Source of the DNA: Labia minor | Taxonomy: Eukaryota > Arthropoda > Insecta > Dermaptera > Spongiphoridae | DNA length: 64,000 nt | Reading direction: 5' to 3' | Assembly (NCBI GenBank): GCA_963082975.1 | Contig: OY720345.1 | Span: forward strand, 881,001-945,000 | Shown: positions 1 to 12,747 of the stretch, piece after piece | Layout of the letters: each line of letters opens with the position of its first letter | How positions within the stretch are numbered: position 1 is the first letter of the stretch | Position numbers and translations under genes: made by a program | The notes under the pieces: model-generated | Told to the model about the DNA's origin: nothing | The model's input: only the letters and a program-made list of their open reading frames with translations | Databases searched by the model: none

Positions 1-239
1 TATAATAGAAATGTGAAAATAGCCAGTCTATTTTAGTTCAACTTTGGGTTGAGAAATGTGATAGCAAGGGTAAAATTAATTTTTGCAATCTCGATAATTC
101 TTGTGTTTTTATTTATTATTTGAACAATTTAATCGACCTGTAAATGTGTAATTTTAGAAATTTTCGGTCGGCCCGTACTTGGAACAGCTTCTCTTCCCCC
201 CCCCCCTCCCCAGCGTGTATGCCTAAATAGGTTTCTCCA

Positions 240-540
240 GCAATTTACAAATGCTCTGCCACACGCTGTGTTTGCGTAGTGGCGAGTGTTCCAGGGGCAG
301 GTGGGGATGATCGATACCGTGTCTGTGGTATGCCACTGGCAATTGGACAAAGGAACATTTGCCAGAGGCCTGTCACTGGTTGAAAGTACATTGCGCGACA
401 CCAACCACCGAGATCGGTTCCAATTTCGCAAAGGCGGCATCGAGGAGGACCAGATGGCCGACCCGACCCTTCGTTCCATTCCATTATCTTGGATAATTAG
501 GCAAAAGCGAGACGCGCTCTGACTTTCCAAGCTAATTAAT
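240..540. other. GC-normal island, no gene seen
   Basis: About 300 bases of ordinary composition amid AT-rich sequence. Overlapping open frames exist on both strands, but none resembles a known protein or has convincing splice signals. It may be conserved regulatory intron sequence. Confidence 0.4.
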
Positions 541-857
541 ATTTGATCAAGCAATTGAAAATCGACCTTCTAATCTTCACTCCAACAAATGGCTTTGAAT
601 TCAAAAGCTGCTCGACATTTAAAAAAAAAAAAAAAAAAAAAAGCGTTTTTTCTGATTAGCTGACTGTTGGAAATAATTAATTGGAGGGAATTATTTAATA
701 AAATAATTTAAGCGGAACCAGCAATAAGAAAAAGTCGTGCCAATTAAGATTTAAATTGCAGTTTAAAATGTACTTATTAATAAAAAAAAAAAATTATAAT
801 ATTATATTGAATCAAGAAATGTAAATTTTGAGATATGAGAGAGTACAACGATTACGA

Positions 858-886
<29 letters not shown>
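858..886. repeat. (TG)n microsatellite
   Basis: About 14 uninterrupted TG units. Confidence 0.95.
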
Positions 887-888
<2 letters not shown>

Positions 889-982
889 GATTGCTGCAAT
901 CTAAGTACTTGACTACTAATATAAATATAATGATAACGCACAAAGGTAAATTACTTGTTAAAGATTGTTTAGATAAGAGAGA

Positions 983-1009
983 ATATCATATCATATCATA
1001 TCATATCAT
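983..1009. repeat. (ATATC)n microsatellite
   Basis: Five copies of the pentamer ATATC in a row. Confidence 0.9.
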
Positions 1010-1259
1010 TTGTTAACCACATATTTTAGGTTGTAAATCTTTACAATTCAACACATAAAAGTAGTATCTATCCTTCTTAGAAGACGGGGATTCACTCTCT
1101 TCACTATGTACTAGTAGTATATGCAACTCTAGTACTCTTATCAAAATGATATTTATCATCTATTTATTCCTGGTTGTAGAAAAATATTTAAAAATATGAA
1201 TTAAATTATTAATGTGTTTAAAAAAAGAAACAGAAAATATTTTAAGTTGTTTGTTTGAT

Positions 1260-1520
1260 TGGAAGAGATTCGCTGACAGGGAGTGTCGTTTTTCAGAAAA
1301 TATGTCCCGACGTCCCTGGTCGACCTACACTGTATTTCGCACTCCAGTGAACTTTCGACATTTGGAAATGTAATTTGGGTTCTATCTGCCCGGGCCAGCA
1401 CCGCCCAATACCATAAACCTAACCCCATTCCCTGGTTCTTTACACATGCGCATCCAAATTGCAACCCCCCCCCCTCCCCTTGGAGCACCTCTTTGCCTCA
1501 AATCCTCAATAAAACGCACC
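1260..1520. other. GC-normal island, no gene seen
   Basis: Complex sequence including a C9 run near 1467. Open frames on both strands are short and unrecognised. Confidence 0.35.
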
Positions 1521-1774
1521 CCTCCCGTCTCGCTCTCTTCATTTTATTTATTTTCACAAACTTAGTTATAATAGTACTTCTTTCAAATATAATTAGGAAT
1601 GCCCTTCCCTCCTTTCCTAGATGATCTTGTCAATAGCGAGTGGTGAGATGGCAATGCCTGTTTCACAGACCACTGCCCCAGGCATTCATCTTTTTATTGC
1701 GAAACTTAAATCCAAACTGTTTAATCGGAAAAGAAGGCGTGCTAGCCTGATAGAATACAAAGTTCTTTAGAATT

Positions 1775-1811
<37 letters not shown>

Positions 1812-2039
1812 GAATACATGCGTGCGTAGAATAGAAACAGAATAGTTACAGAGCCTAAAAAAAGGGGAAAAAAAAAAAACGATTTCCAACATTTTCCATT
1901 CTGGGAGCTCTTGAATGTCGACAGTCCTTCGGCCGTATCATGAGCCGAGATGCCAGGCATGCATGGCTGCCCACGTATCGTATGCAATGCGACAACCACT
2001 GCCCTCTCTATAAAGAGGGACGAAAAAAAAAGGATTCGG

Positions 2040-4420
2040 AGAAATCAAGTTGGAACCAAATCCTAAATTAAACTCGAGGTTTATATTCAATACAATCGGA
2101 GGTTATTTTATACATAAATGCACAAAATAAAAAGAAGAGTGAATATAAAAAGATAAAAAGACCATTGAAATCAGCGAATGTGATTTGTTTGAAAAAAATA
2201 ATAAGAAAAAAAAAAAAATAAATTTTTTTTGAAATTGTTCAATGAGATTTAATCTATGAAAAATAAAATTTGCATATAAATATATTAATTAAAAATTGTA
2301 TTAATATAATAATAGGTAAAAAAAAGAAGGTTGAATTTACAATTATATCTATAAAAAGTATATTCGCTAATATTATATGTATTATATATTTAAAAAAAAG
2401 TTAAATCTAATTTTTTTAGTCTTTTCTCTTTTGATCATTAAAAAAAGAATTTCAGAGAAGAATCTTTCTTTTCTTTTTAACCTTTTAATAATATAATCAT
2501 AGAATTAATGAATTACCTAAATGCAAAAAAATAAAGTATTTCATTTTTTACAATTCACAACATATGTACCTAACTAATAATAAATAAAAATAAATAAATA
2601 AATAAAAAAAAAACAAAAAAATAAAATAATGTTCGAAAAAATGATATTATTATAATAATTAGATTGTAGGTATATCTATGCATTGGGTAGACAAATTCTA
2701 TTGGAAGATTTTAATATTGAATTGAATGAAATTAGAAAAGAGATTATTAATGTCAGGTATGAAATTATTTGATAATTCGAATCTAGCACAATAATCGTAA
2801 TGATTTTGATTGAATACTGTTGAAATAGTACTCCTAATAGTACTCCTAATATAGTAGAATGAAATGTATGCCAGGACTGTGTATGACTTTGACTGGTGAT
2901 TATTTTCTCTTCTCTTATACGAGTGAACTTGTATCGAATCAATAAGTGATGAACAAATTGTGCCTTCCGGGACATTGCCGGGGCATGCCCTGGTCCAGGA
3001 ACTCGACGACTACGATACTAATAGAAGCGCCCATTTAACAATAAAGGACTTGGTATTTAACCAAGATAGATTTGCAAATAAAACATATCCGGCGGCAGCT
3101 CAATTGAAACCTCTGCAAATATTGAATATTTAATCAGATTTGCATTGTAATTACATTGCATTGCTACTCTGCTTTGCTAATATTTCATTATTAAACATTG
3201 CAAATATTTGTTATCGCATGATTACATTTAATTGTATAATATTGATTCAGGTAAATGAATCCTTTCAAAAACGTCTTTTAAATCAAGTAATAAATTAAAT
3301 GAAATTTTAACTTAAAAACAGTCAAGATACTAAATTTAAAAAGGGAACAACTATCAAATTTATAAAAAGAAAATGATATACGAATACGAAAAGAAAATTG
3401 ATTTTAATTTTAAATAAAAATTGTTTAAAATTTATACATACTTAATATAGGTACGTGAAAATACCAATAAAAAATGAAATGAAATATTATTTATACAAAT
3501 AAATAAATAAATAAAATATGCAAATTAAACAATAAATAATTATCATATTTAATTATAGACAATAAATGATTTCAAATTTCATATGAATTAGAAAAAGTTA
3601 ATGTATCACGACGTTTTCAAAAATATAAAAGTTAAATATGTACTTATTAGGTACAATGTACAATGTATACTCGTATCTATCTAATAGGGTAATAAATACT
3701 TTATACCTATTGTATATACATAACTAAGTACACCAGTGGAAAAATATATATTTTTTTATTTAAATTTTTTATATTATGAAAGTGAATTATTATAAATTAG
3801 ATATCATTTATTGAATTATTTTTTATGATAAAATATAAGATAAATTTATCATTTAAAAATCTATCAAAATGTTTTAAATCAAATCAAGTCCAATTATCAC
3901 TATTAAATTATTTATTTTTGTATAAAAATGAAAAAAAATTTGTATTGCGTGGAATCCCAATCAGAATATTTTGAATTAAACTAAGAAAAAGAAGTAAAAA
4001 TAAAAGAATATATATATATATAAAAAAAAAAAAAAAGAAAGAAAACGGATGTGTTCCAAATGCAATTTCATATCTCCAATCTCAAGAAAAAAAAGAGAGA
4101 GAGAGAGAATATCCTATATTTACGAGTATATATATATATATACGAAGCTGATTTATATTTGATCGAATATTATTCGACATGATTTGAAGAGAAAATTTCA
4201 TCAGCACAACGTGAAAAGATAAATACGAAGCAAATTCAATTTATTTTGAAGTAGATTTGTATTAGTAAATAATAATAATAATCCCAGTGAAAAAGCAAAC
4301 ACGACCCTTAATAAGATTTGCAAGAGGAATTTAGGAAATACAAGTAAATAGTAAGCAATGAAATGAAAGATTGAAATTTGAATTCCAAAGGTAGAGAAGG
4401 ATAACAAAAGGGAAAGGTTT
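2040..4420. other. AT-rich intron sequence
   Basis: Long A/T-rich stretch with short TA and A runs. The only complex patch is 2970-3110, which contains GGACATTGCCGGGGCATGCC. No gene, tRNA or mobile element is recognised. Confidence 0.5.
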
Positions 4421-4600
4421 CTTACGATGGGGCTCTTAGGCCCCCCCCCCTACATTTAGCACAGGTGGGAATTGTCTCTGCATGCTTTACACCCTCTACT
4501 TGTTGCGTCGCACGATTGACCACCTGTTGTTGAGGCCGCTTTTGCACCATGCTGCCTCTTTCTATCGTATCTCTCTCATCTAGTCTTTCTAGACTATAAT
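4420..4600. other. GC-normal island with C10 run
   Basis: Contains GGCCCCCCCCCC and about 120 bases of complex sequence. No coding signature. Confidence 0.35.
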
Positions 4601-5506
4601 ATTATACTGAATTCATACTGAATACGAATGGATTTACTTAGATTAACAGCATCATTCATCTTCTATTTTCAATCAACAGTTACAACAGTTAGAAAATTAT
4701 TTTAATTTATTTTATAAGTATTTTATTAATTTTATTTTCACTTTTAAACGATTTTCAATATGCATCTCTCTTTTATTATTAGATTATTGTTTTCAGTTTT
4801 AATTTTTTGTTTTTTTTCTTATTCATCGTACCTCTACCTATCCAAGTCTACAATGAATAGGAAAATCATTTTTATTAGTAATTATACTTTTATATTGTTT
4901 TCTATATTTTTTACGATTGAAAAGACAAAACCTTTTCAAAATTATTTGTAATTAAGGAATGAAGGATGTTTGGTATATATGTATATTATGTACATATGTT
5001 ACACTTTTCCCAAGTATTCTCACACAATTGTTTTATGTTAAATTTTAATTTTCATATTTTTAAAAACTTACAAATACAATGTGATTGGAGATTGCATTTT
5101 CATTGTCTGAGTGATACATTCCAATATTTATTTTTCTAAATTTGTTGAAGAATGGTTTGTACCGATTCCAGTCAAAGGATTGTGGAATGGGACTTTGGAG
5201 TAAAGAATTTTAGTCCTGGAGACGAGACCGCCTGTGGCTGAGCTGGCCTCGTGCCACATTCGCCAACCTGTTGGCCCAACTTAACAACAAGTGCCCCACG
5301 AAAAACAAAACAGCCTTGTCGAACTGTTGCTTGCCAAATAAAAAAAACACCATTAGCAGTTTCTTACATCTTTGCCAATATAAATGGATTCTGGGAAACG
5401 ATAAATTATATTCCCTAAAAGAAGAAATAGTTTCCATAGATAACAAAAAAAAAAAAACCAAAAAAATAATCCAATAATTATTTGCACCAAAACTAAGAGA
5501 CAAATT

Positions 5507-5532
5507 AATAATAATAATAATAATAATAATAA
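5507..5532. repeat. (TAA)n microsatellite
   Basis: Eight or more TAA units. Confidence 0.9.
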
Positions 5533-5674
5533 TCATTAATATATATAAATTACAATTATTATACACACAAATGGATTTCTTTCATTCAAAAAAAGTCAAG
5601 TCTATTATTTTTTGTTTATTGTTTTAACTTGAATCACAATATTTCATAATTAATTGAATCAATAAGTTTAAAAA

Positions 5675-5708
5675 TAAACATAAATATTTTAAAAATATTT
5701 ATGTTTAT
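5675..5708. other. AT-rich perfect palindrome
   Basis: ATAAACATAAATATTTT is followed directly by its exact reverse complement, giving a 17-bp stem without a loop. Confidence 0.75.
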
Positions 5709-5827
5709 ATTTTATTAAAATTTATAAAACAAAATGTTTTCCTTCCTAAAGAGAGAGAAGGGTGAGAGATTCACTAAATTTTCTTGAGACCATGTAAAAT
5801 TATTTTTATAAAATAAATATCTATTAC

Positions 5828-5860
<33 letters not shown>

Positions 5861-6059
5861 TGATAATAAATAATAATAATAATAATTGTTATTGTTGCAA
5901 TGATGGAATATGAGAATATTGTGTCACTTTTATCAATTTTTTTTTTTTCTTTTTTTTATTAATCTTGAAAAATATTTTGAACATGGTTCAAAGAATAACG
6001 AAAATAAAGAGAAAAAAACTGAATTGACGCAACATGAAACGAAACGAAAGCTATAATTT

Positions 6060-6440
6060 TGTCGTATATTTTACTTTAGGCGAAATCCCAGAGCGTGCAG
6101 CACATAAAAAAGGAACGCTACGTCCAGTGAGGTCCTCTCCCTTGGGACTCCGCTGTTTATTTAATAGATGTCGCCTTCTTTTTCGAGGTTGAGGAGCCTC
6201 AGGCTCTAAAAGCAGATATTTTATTCATCGTCCCATAACAACCGATGGTTCCAATGTGAGCAAAAGCAAAAGCAAAAAAAAAAAAAAATAAACGGGAAGA
6301 AAGAAAGAAAGCAATGTGTAGGCCACCTAAAACCCAAATGCATTAAACATGATCATTGCGATGCCAAAATGAGCCCACGATCCGCACCATTTTGTTAGGA
6401 ACCAATTGACTCGGAGTCGAGAGAGTAAAAAATTTCAATA
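6060..6440. other. GC-normal island pair
   Basis: Two complex patches (6070-6250 and 6320-6430) separated by an A run. No frame or RNA gene recognised. Confidence 0.35.
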
Positions 6441-7544
6441 GCTACCGATATCCATCACCGAGAATATTCAAAAAAATTAATTATTCATTCGAAGAATCTT
6501 TGAAAAAATCGATTAATATGTTAATTGTAGAATTAAATCATAACAGAAAAACTATTCATTAAAATTGAATCTCCATTCTGTGATAGCAAGAAGTCATATT
6601 ATGGCCCTCTCCTCTACAAGCAAAAAATAATAACAAGGGCACAAATGAATGAAACGAAATATACAATTATGTTATATGTTATAAGTTATAACATAATAAA
6701 GCACTAATATAATTTTCTTAAAATTTTGGATTTCCTTTTTAAAATGTTACAACCTGAAGGACCATAATGTTGAGTGTTAAGTACCTCTATCGTATACTAA
6801 TTAAGATAAAGAAGAAACGTCTTTTATTATTATTAAATCAATCTTTTAATATTAATTTTTTTTTCTATACTATTTATTCTAGGTTATAAAATGTTTTTAT
6901 TCTATTTTGGAAAATTGCTCATATATCTAACTTATTAGAAAGTTTAAAAAAATTAATACATATATATGACAAGTTTTTTTTTTTGTTTTTTTTTAATTTA
7001 TAAACTTCTGAAGTACTTAGGAACTTGTTAATGGAAAGATGTCTTCTAAGAGGATTGCGTTTGAATTAATAATGCTCGATATTATAAAATTACGATGTGT
7101 TAATTAGTCTATAATTGTTATATCCGATTATTTAAAGTTTTGGTAATACAAACAAAAACTTATAATATATTAATAAGGCAAGGTGTAGTAATGGAATAGT
7201 CTATCAAATTATTAAACTAATCGCGCACCCTGTAGTCTTGGAAGTGTCATTTAATGTATTCGCGACACGGTGAATGGACCGGTTACAAAGTGACTATAAA
7301 GACTATAAAGACCCTTCTTGGATGCTTGGAAGTCAGCCCGTAGAGAGATCTTGGAAATTATAATAATGCACACTTCTTGAAATTTTAATGAACTTTTTAA
7401 GTATGGGGAACACTGAAATATGCTATATGTTTGTGTTTGGGGAATAGAAAAAAAAAAAAAAAACAGAATAGAGGTTGAGTATTTTAAATCGAAAAAGTAA
7501 GAGAACGGAAGTTGGAGAATTGTCGAAGGGGGCAGGGATGGGTG

Positions 7545-7568
7545 TGGGGGTGGGGGTGGGGGTGGGGG
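7545..7568 (+). repeat. (TGGGGG)4, G-quadruplex-type run
   Basis: Four consecutive TGGGGG units, each with five guanines and a one-base loop. This fits the standard intramolecular G-quadruplex pattern on the plus strand, which is the non-template strand only for plus-strand transcripts. Confidence 0.85.
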
Positions 7569-9047
7569 TAAGTAGAAGAAGGCAAAAATCTTTAAGAAGC
7601 GGATGTCACAGAGCAAAATCAGCCCGGACTAAAAAAGGAAATGAAATTTTCAACAGACTTCTTTTCATGATGGGAACTTTTTTTCTTTGGAAAATGCTAA
7701 GCAATCATTACAAGAGGCACTTGTCAAGTTTCATTTCTTATTCCGATACCCCACCCAAATGGACCTCTTCTCTCTAGAAAGAACGTTAATTCACTATTCA
7801 TCTTAAAGGCGAAACGTCATCAAAATAAAAATCTTCTAGTTTGGTGGTATGCCAAAAAAGCAGACAAAAAAAAAAAAAAAACGATAAACGAAACCTGAGC
7901 TCGTATCACGATGGCAAACAAAGTGAGAAAAGTATCGAAATGGTGACTGGACTCATTGTCATGGAAACCACAATCATCTGAAAACCAAACATAAGATAAG
8001 GAGGTTCTTGGATAAGATCCCAAACTTGATAAAGAAGGATCATTGGATCATCTATAAATAATCTATACATTTGGAAATGGCTCATTTTATAAAAGATTTC
8101 CAAGTTATTTTGAGAAGATACTATATAAACAAATTTTCATATAATACAATTAAATATTAGCTAGGAAATAAAGTTATTCTTTGTTCTATATTTTTGGTTT
8201 TAAGTTACATTATTAATTTTGAAAGATCTCGTATTACAGAACAGAAACAAATTATTTCTTAATTGAAAATTAAATTTAGCTTTCTGCATCGCATCCTTTA
8301 GATTGTGCTTACTTTATAGCATTTTCGACGTATAAAACATTTTTGTTGCTATTGTTAAATGTAATTTGAAGTGAAATCTTTGAACCTCAAAATTCCGTTG
8401 GCTTTCTCTTTAAAACAATAGAATTCAAACACATAAAGGAATAACCATAAAAAGGTTGGTTATTAACATTTTCCTTTGGATTATATATATATATATATAT
8501 ATTGCACAGTAAATATAAAAAAATACAGTCAATATAACATAAGCTACAATAAAATTATTATCAATTCAAGTTATTTTTTATCATCCTTATTATTTTATTT
8601 TTGTTTACTTTTATAAAATTTATTTCCACCGGTTTTTTAAAATTATTTTCATCATCCCTGGTTTGTTTATAAATATAAAAGGAGTTGTAATAAAAAATCT
8701 ATTTTCAAAAATAAATGGATATACCAAGATATTTCATAATTCAATTATAGAGAAAATAATAATCGCTATGAATGCTTTGAACAATTCATATTATGCGGAT
8801 TGATTGTACTAAAGGGTGGAGGGAGCGATTTAATTACAAATGCATTGAATAAATATTTTATTTATTAATAAACGTATCCATTCCATTCAATAAATCTATT
8901 TAATAATATGATAAGAGGCAAAAAGATGATGATTATGCGGGCTTTAATGCAAATGAATAACCATTTTTTTTTCTTTTTTTTCAAATTTTATGTTTGTCTT
9001 ATAAAATCGATAAACGTGATTATAATTGATTTCATGTTTTTATATCA

Positions 9048-9050
<3 letters not shown>

Positions 9051-9076
<26 letters not shown>
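9051..9076. repeat. Poly-A run of about 26
   Basis: Uninterrupted A run. Similar runs occur at 621-642, 15128-15150, 19602-19624, 26573-26595, 52918-52948 and 59851-59880, and T runs at 47553-47583 and 61505-61530. Confidence 0.9.
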
Positions 9077-9079
<3 letters not shown>

Positions 9080-9181
9080 AAATCATGTTCATAAACATGT
9101 TTAATGAACAAATGTTATTCAATGTAAATATACATAAAATATTTTATGTATATCTATTGAAAACATTATATAATAATAATA

Positions 9182-9702
9182 GAGTAGAATCTCGATAACT
9201 CAAACCTCGGTAAGTTAAAAACCTCCATAACTTCAAAAAATAATATCTTCTCTTCCCAATAGAGCCCAAAACATCAATAACTTAAAATACGCCACCTCTA
9301 TAACTTTAAATAAGTAATCTCTGTATTGGCCCTCAGAAGATGAAATTTTGATGAAACAAAAATCAAGTTTTCAATGTAAAAGACAAAAAATTGCCGAGTT
9401 CCCTAATTTAGAATAATGTTTGTTTACGTGGTTCAAACAGTGTCGAAACAAAAACATCAGTGTTAGTGGACCTATACTGAAAAAAAAGCTGAAGAGTTCG
9501 CTAATTCACTGAAAATCAAAAATTTTAAAGCCAGCAATGGCTGGTTAGAGAATTTTAATAAACGACATGAGATTTAGCCTTTAAAAAAAATGTTATAACC
9601 TATCCGCCTATCCCTAACATAGACCCTTGATAACTTAAAACCTCTAAAACATCTGAAATATTTTGTGTTTCCCTTGGACTTTAACTTATCGAGGTTCTAC
9701 TG
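9182..9702 (+). mobile_element. Decayed Tigger-like (pogo-type Tc1/mariner superfamily) DNA transposon
   Basis: The right end reads CTTATCGAGGTTCTACTG and the left end GAGTAGAATCTCGATAACT. These are inverted copies of the known Tigger terminal sequence (CAGTAGAACCTCGATAA type). Both ends are flanked by TA (9180-9181 and 9703-9704), the pogo/mariner target duplication. Further copies of the subterminal motif ('cctc.ataactt') lie inside each end. The element is 521 bp and keeps only a fragment of the transposase, so it is an internally deleted copy. It depends on outside transposase and is almost certainly dead as a coding unit. Confidence 0.9.
9393..9573 (+). pseudogene. Tigger transposase fragment, CENP-B type helix-turn-helix
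   Basis: In one frame this reads WFKQCRNKNISVSGPIL. After a one-base loss in an A run (9480-9487) it continues AEEFANSLKIKNFK and ASNGWLENFNKRHEI. These are the hallmark strings of the CENP-B/Tigger DNA-binding domain. An earlier part reads AEFPNLE followed by a stop. The fragment lacks the DDE catalytic domain and is broken by the frameshift and stops. Confidence 0.88.
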
Positions 9703-11057
9703 TATAATATAAATTTTAATTTAAAAGCATTAAAGTCGAAATACTTTGATTTATTTAGACAGTTTAGGTTGAATTAGTAAAAAAATACAATAATCTATCT
9801 TTAAGATTATGTAGGTACTACGTATATATATTATTTTTTATTATAATATACAAATATAGTATGTACAATATGGCTTTTGTTGAATATATATTAACGTTAT
9901 GTTTACATCTTTAAGAATAATTAGTTGATTACTTTTAATGGGGTAAAATAAATTTACAATTCAATAAATGGAGAGTCCACCCCTCCACATACTATTCACC
10001 GACTTCCACCCTGTCTATGTGTCCAGTGAACATTCCATTGTCTTATATTTCAATGCAAAAATAAAGCTATGTAAGTTTGATATGTAATAATCGAAAATTA
10101 AGATAAGGAAAAAAACAACTATGCATGATAGTTTTTATCGTAATTTTTTTCATTCGTTTGTAAACCTATATTCGTATTATAGCATAGGTTACCATATGTT
10201 AGATCATCTGTAGATTAAGTCAAAAAAGTAACCGTTTCACGCTCGTGGCCAAACATTTACTCGTAAACGAATGTAGGTGTACGTAGGTAAAGAAAGCAGA
10301 AATATTGTAGATATATTTAATATTAAATATTTAATATTTAATAGGAAGCTTTGATATTAAATGAATAAACTAAAAGAATTTAAAAAAAAAAATAAAAATC
10401 CTATTCATTTGACATTCAAATATCATTTGTCTTATATAAATATTCATTGCGGGCTTTAAGTGTTTTATAGAAAGTGAACGAGGGAGAAATTAAACGATAA
10501 ATTTTCTAGAATAATGAGGTTGTGGGCTGAAACTGCTTACGCGCTCTTGAAGGATCTCTTTGCGACTCTTGCGGGTCTATGAATTCGCAAATAGCAGTCG
10601 GGTGTTTAGCGTGTTTATATTAACCGGGCACTTGGTCTGCGCCGTGGCCACCCCTTCCCTTTTTTTCCACCTCCCCACTCTTACCGCCTGCCTCGAATGG
10701 AAAATCCAATGGCAAATTGAAATAAAAATTCACTTTGATTAAATCTTAAAAGTGCTTTTCATTTCCATTTTTAATTTTTTTTTTTTTTATTTTCACGAAG
10801 CTAATATTAAAATGAATTTTGTATAAGTAAAAAAAAAAAAAAATTCAAACGTTCTAATTATATTGTATAAAAATGTAACGGCTTATCTAAACGATATATT
10901 TTAATAATAACTTGAATTTTATAAATTTTGCAATATTTATATTAAATTAAAAAAAAAGAATATCTATCCTTACATAATTTTATTAATTATAAAATAATTA
11001 TTAATAAAATAAAGATTGAATATATATATATATATATATGTATATGGCTATCGAGAT

Positions 11058-11160
11058 AACCTATCTATCTATCTATCTATCCTTTCTTTCTGTGCTTCTA
11101 CGGAACTTGAAAGTTATTGACTGCAGTGTCTACATTCTTCCAATCCAAGTACTCCTATCG
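11058..11160 (-). mobile_element. LINE 3' end with (GATA)n tail
   Basis: On the minus strand a short frame reads DRSTWIGRM, stop, TLQSITFKFRRS, ending in (GATA)n at 11060-11081. The DR(S/D)TW motif is the C-terminal signature of many insect non-LTR retrotransposon polymerases. The tetranucleotide run is in the position of a 3' tail. Confidence 0.55.
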
Positions 11161-11538
11161 TGATCTAATTAGATAAATATAAATATATATATATATAAGA
11201 TTATTGAAAAATTATTCCCGGGATAATTTCAAGTTAAATTGTGAGATTTGAGTCTCGACGTTACGGCGCCCATTTTGGTGCTATTTTCAAGATATTTATT
11301 TCGGAGGGAATTATTTTGGGATTCTAGTTCTCGTAGTTTGAGTGACCAAGAGATGTTGTTGGGATTTTAATGGGCGCCAAATCGTCGAGTCTCAAGTCTC
11401 ACAATTACTTATACGTGAAAAAAACCCGGAAATAATTTTTCATAAAATGTATATACTTATATATAGTATATATTTTGAAAAATTATTTCCTGGTTAATAT
11501 TTATATATATATATATTTATATTTATCTAATTAGGTCA
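11161..11538. mobile_element. Fold-back MITE with long inverted ends
   Basis: The left end TGATCTAATTAGATAAATAT and the right end, read on the other strand, TGACCTAATTAGATAAATAT differ by one base. Complementarity continues inward with gaps, and a second well-paired block, GTGAGATTTGAGTCTCGACG (11240-11259), matches the region 11383-11402. There is no coding capacity. The insertion lies between two minus-strand LINE 3' ends. No clear target duplication was found, so the superfamily is unassigned. Confidence 0.75.
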
Positions 11539-11700
11539 GAATAAAGCAACTTGGATAAAAATTGTTACACTAAACTACAAATTATTATTAAATTTTATTT
11601 AATCTACTCGAAAATTCTTGACCTCAGCAACTTTATTTCTCCAAGTGTCCCTATCCTGTGAGCAACACCCATCCAATTCCTATTTTCTCTCATATCTATG
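11539..11700 (-). mobile_element. LINE polymerase C-terminal remnant
   Basis: The minus strand reads LDGCCSQDRDTWRNKVAEVK and then FRVD and a stop. QDRDTWRN is the usual end of insect LINE ORF2 proteins. It shares this block with the copy at 33975-34195 but lacks the upstream part. Confidence 0.65.
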
Positions 11701-11757
11701 CGCACGGCAGTGCGCCGGCCAAGTTCCAGCAAGCCGCGCGCATGCCGTAAGTATATT

Positions 11758-12412
11758 TACATGAATGGTTTGGAGTCACTTTTGACCCCCCTGTATCTCA
11801 GTGTCTATTGCAAGTACAGAGATAAAATTTTATCTACGTAGTCATATGCTAGAACTAAAGCAGTATGCCAAATTTCATAGTTATAGCTTCAGTAGATCCT
11901 GAAATATGACCCTGTGAAAATAGCTTATTTTGGAACTGATTCACTGATTGGTCAACAAAATTCTTAGGGTATTTCCAATTGTCCTAGCGCTATGAAATTT
12001 GGCATACAGGTCGTGTGTTATAAGTAGGTTAACAAAAAATTATGAAATTTAAGAAATCGGTCAAGCTTGAGTTGTTATAATCGAATATCAATGCGATTTT
12101 AACGAATTCAAACGAATTCATTGGTTTTGTCAGAAACTAATCAAGCTAGGACTTCGAAATTTGGTACACCGATATTATTCACAGTTTGTAGATTTCTTTT
12201 AAAATTTCGTCAAAATCGGTTAACCGGAAGTGGTACTTTACCTACACTGGTTGCGTTTACCTTTCAAGTAAAGTACCAGTTTGCTTCGAGATATTTGCTC
12301 CATATTTTGTATATAGATTTAAAAATATGAAAAAAATTCAGATACCAAATTTTATCATGATCTGACTACCGGAAGTGACATTTTACCTATACAAGTAGCG
12401 TTAGGTGTAAAT
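11758..12412 (+). repeat. Run of diverged repeats with AAATTTGGTA / CCGGAAGTGG blocks
   Basis: Several imperfect units follow each other. 'gccaaatttcatagttatagc' type strings occur near 11868, a GAAATTTGGCATACAGG near 11993, GAAATTTGGTACACCG near 12157 followed by ACCGGAAGTGGTACTTTACC at 12224-12243, and a further ACCGGAAGTGACATTTTACC near 12370. The same pair of blocks recurs at 14450-14560 and inside the repeat at 40868-41505. This is non-coding dispersed-repeat sequence of unknown class. Confidence 0.6.
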
Positions 12413-12747
12413 TATAAATATATATAATAGTGTTAAACCATTTTACTTTATAATTTAAATTAATTAGTTTGTTTATTTTTATTGTTATAACTTAACAGTT
12501 TCTATATAATTTTCAATGAATTAATTAATAGTTTTAATTATTTATTATTCAATACAAGTTGGAAATTCAGAACTATAAAATAAAAGAACAAATAAAATTA
12601 TTATATTTAATATATAAACAAATATAATTTTAATTTAAAAAAATTTGCAATTTTTTTAAACACAAAATTACTTCAAAGGCTAAGAATGGACGCGGGCGCG
12701 GCACAAAAAGGAAAAAATAGGAAGCTTTCTTAAAAAAAAGTATTGAA

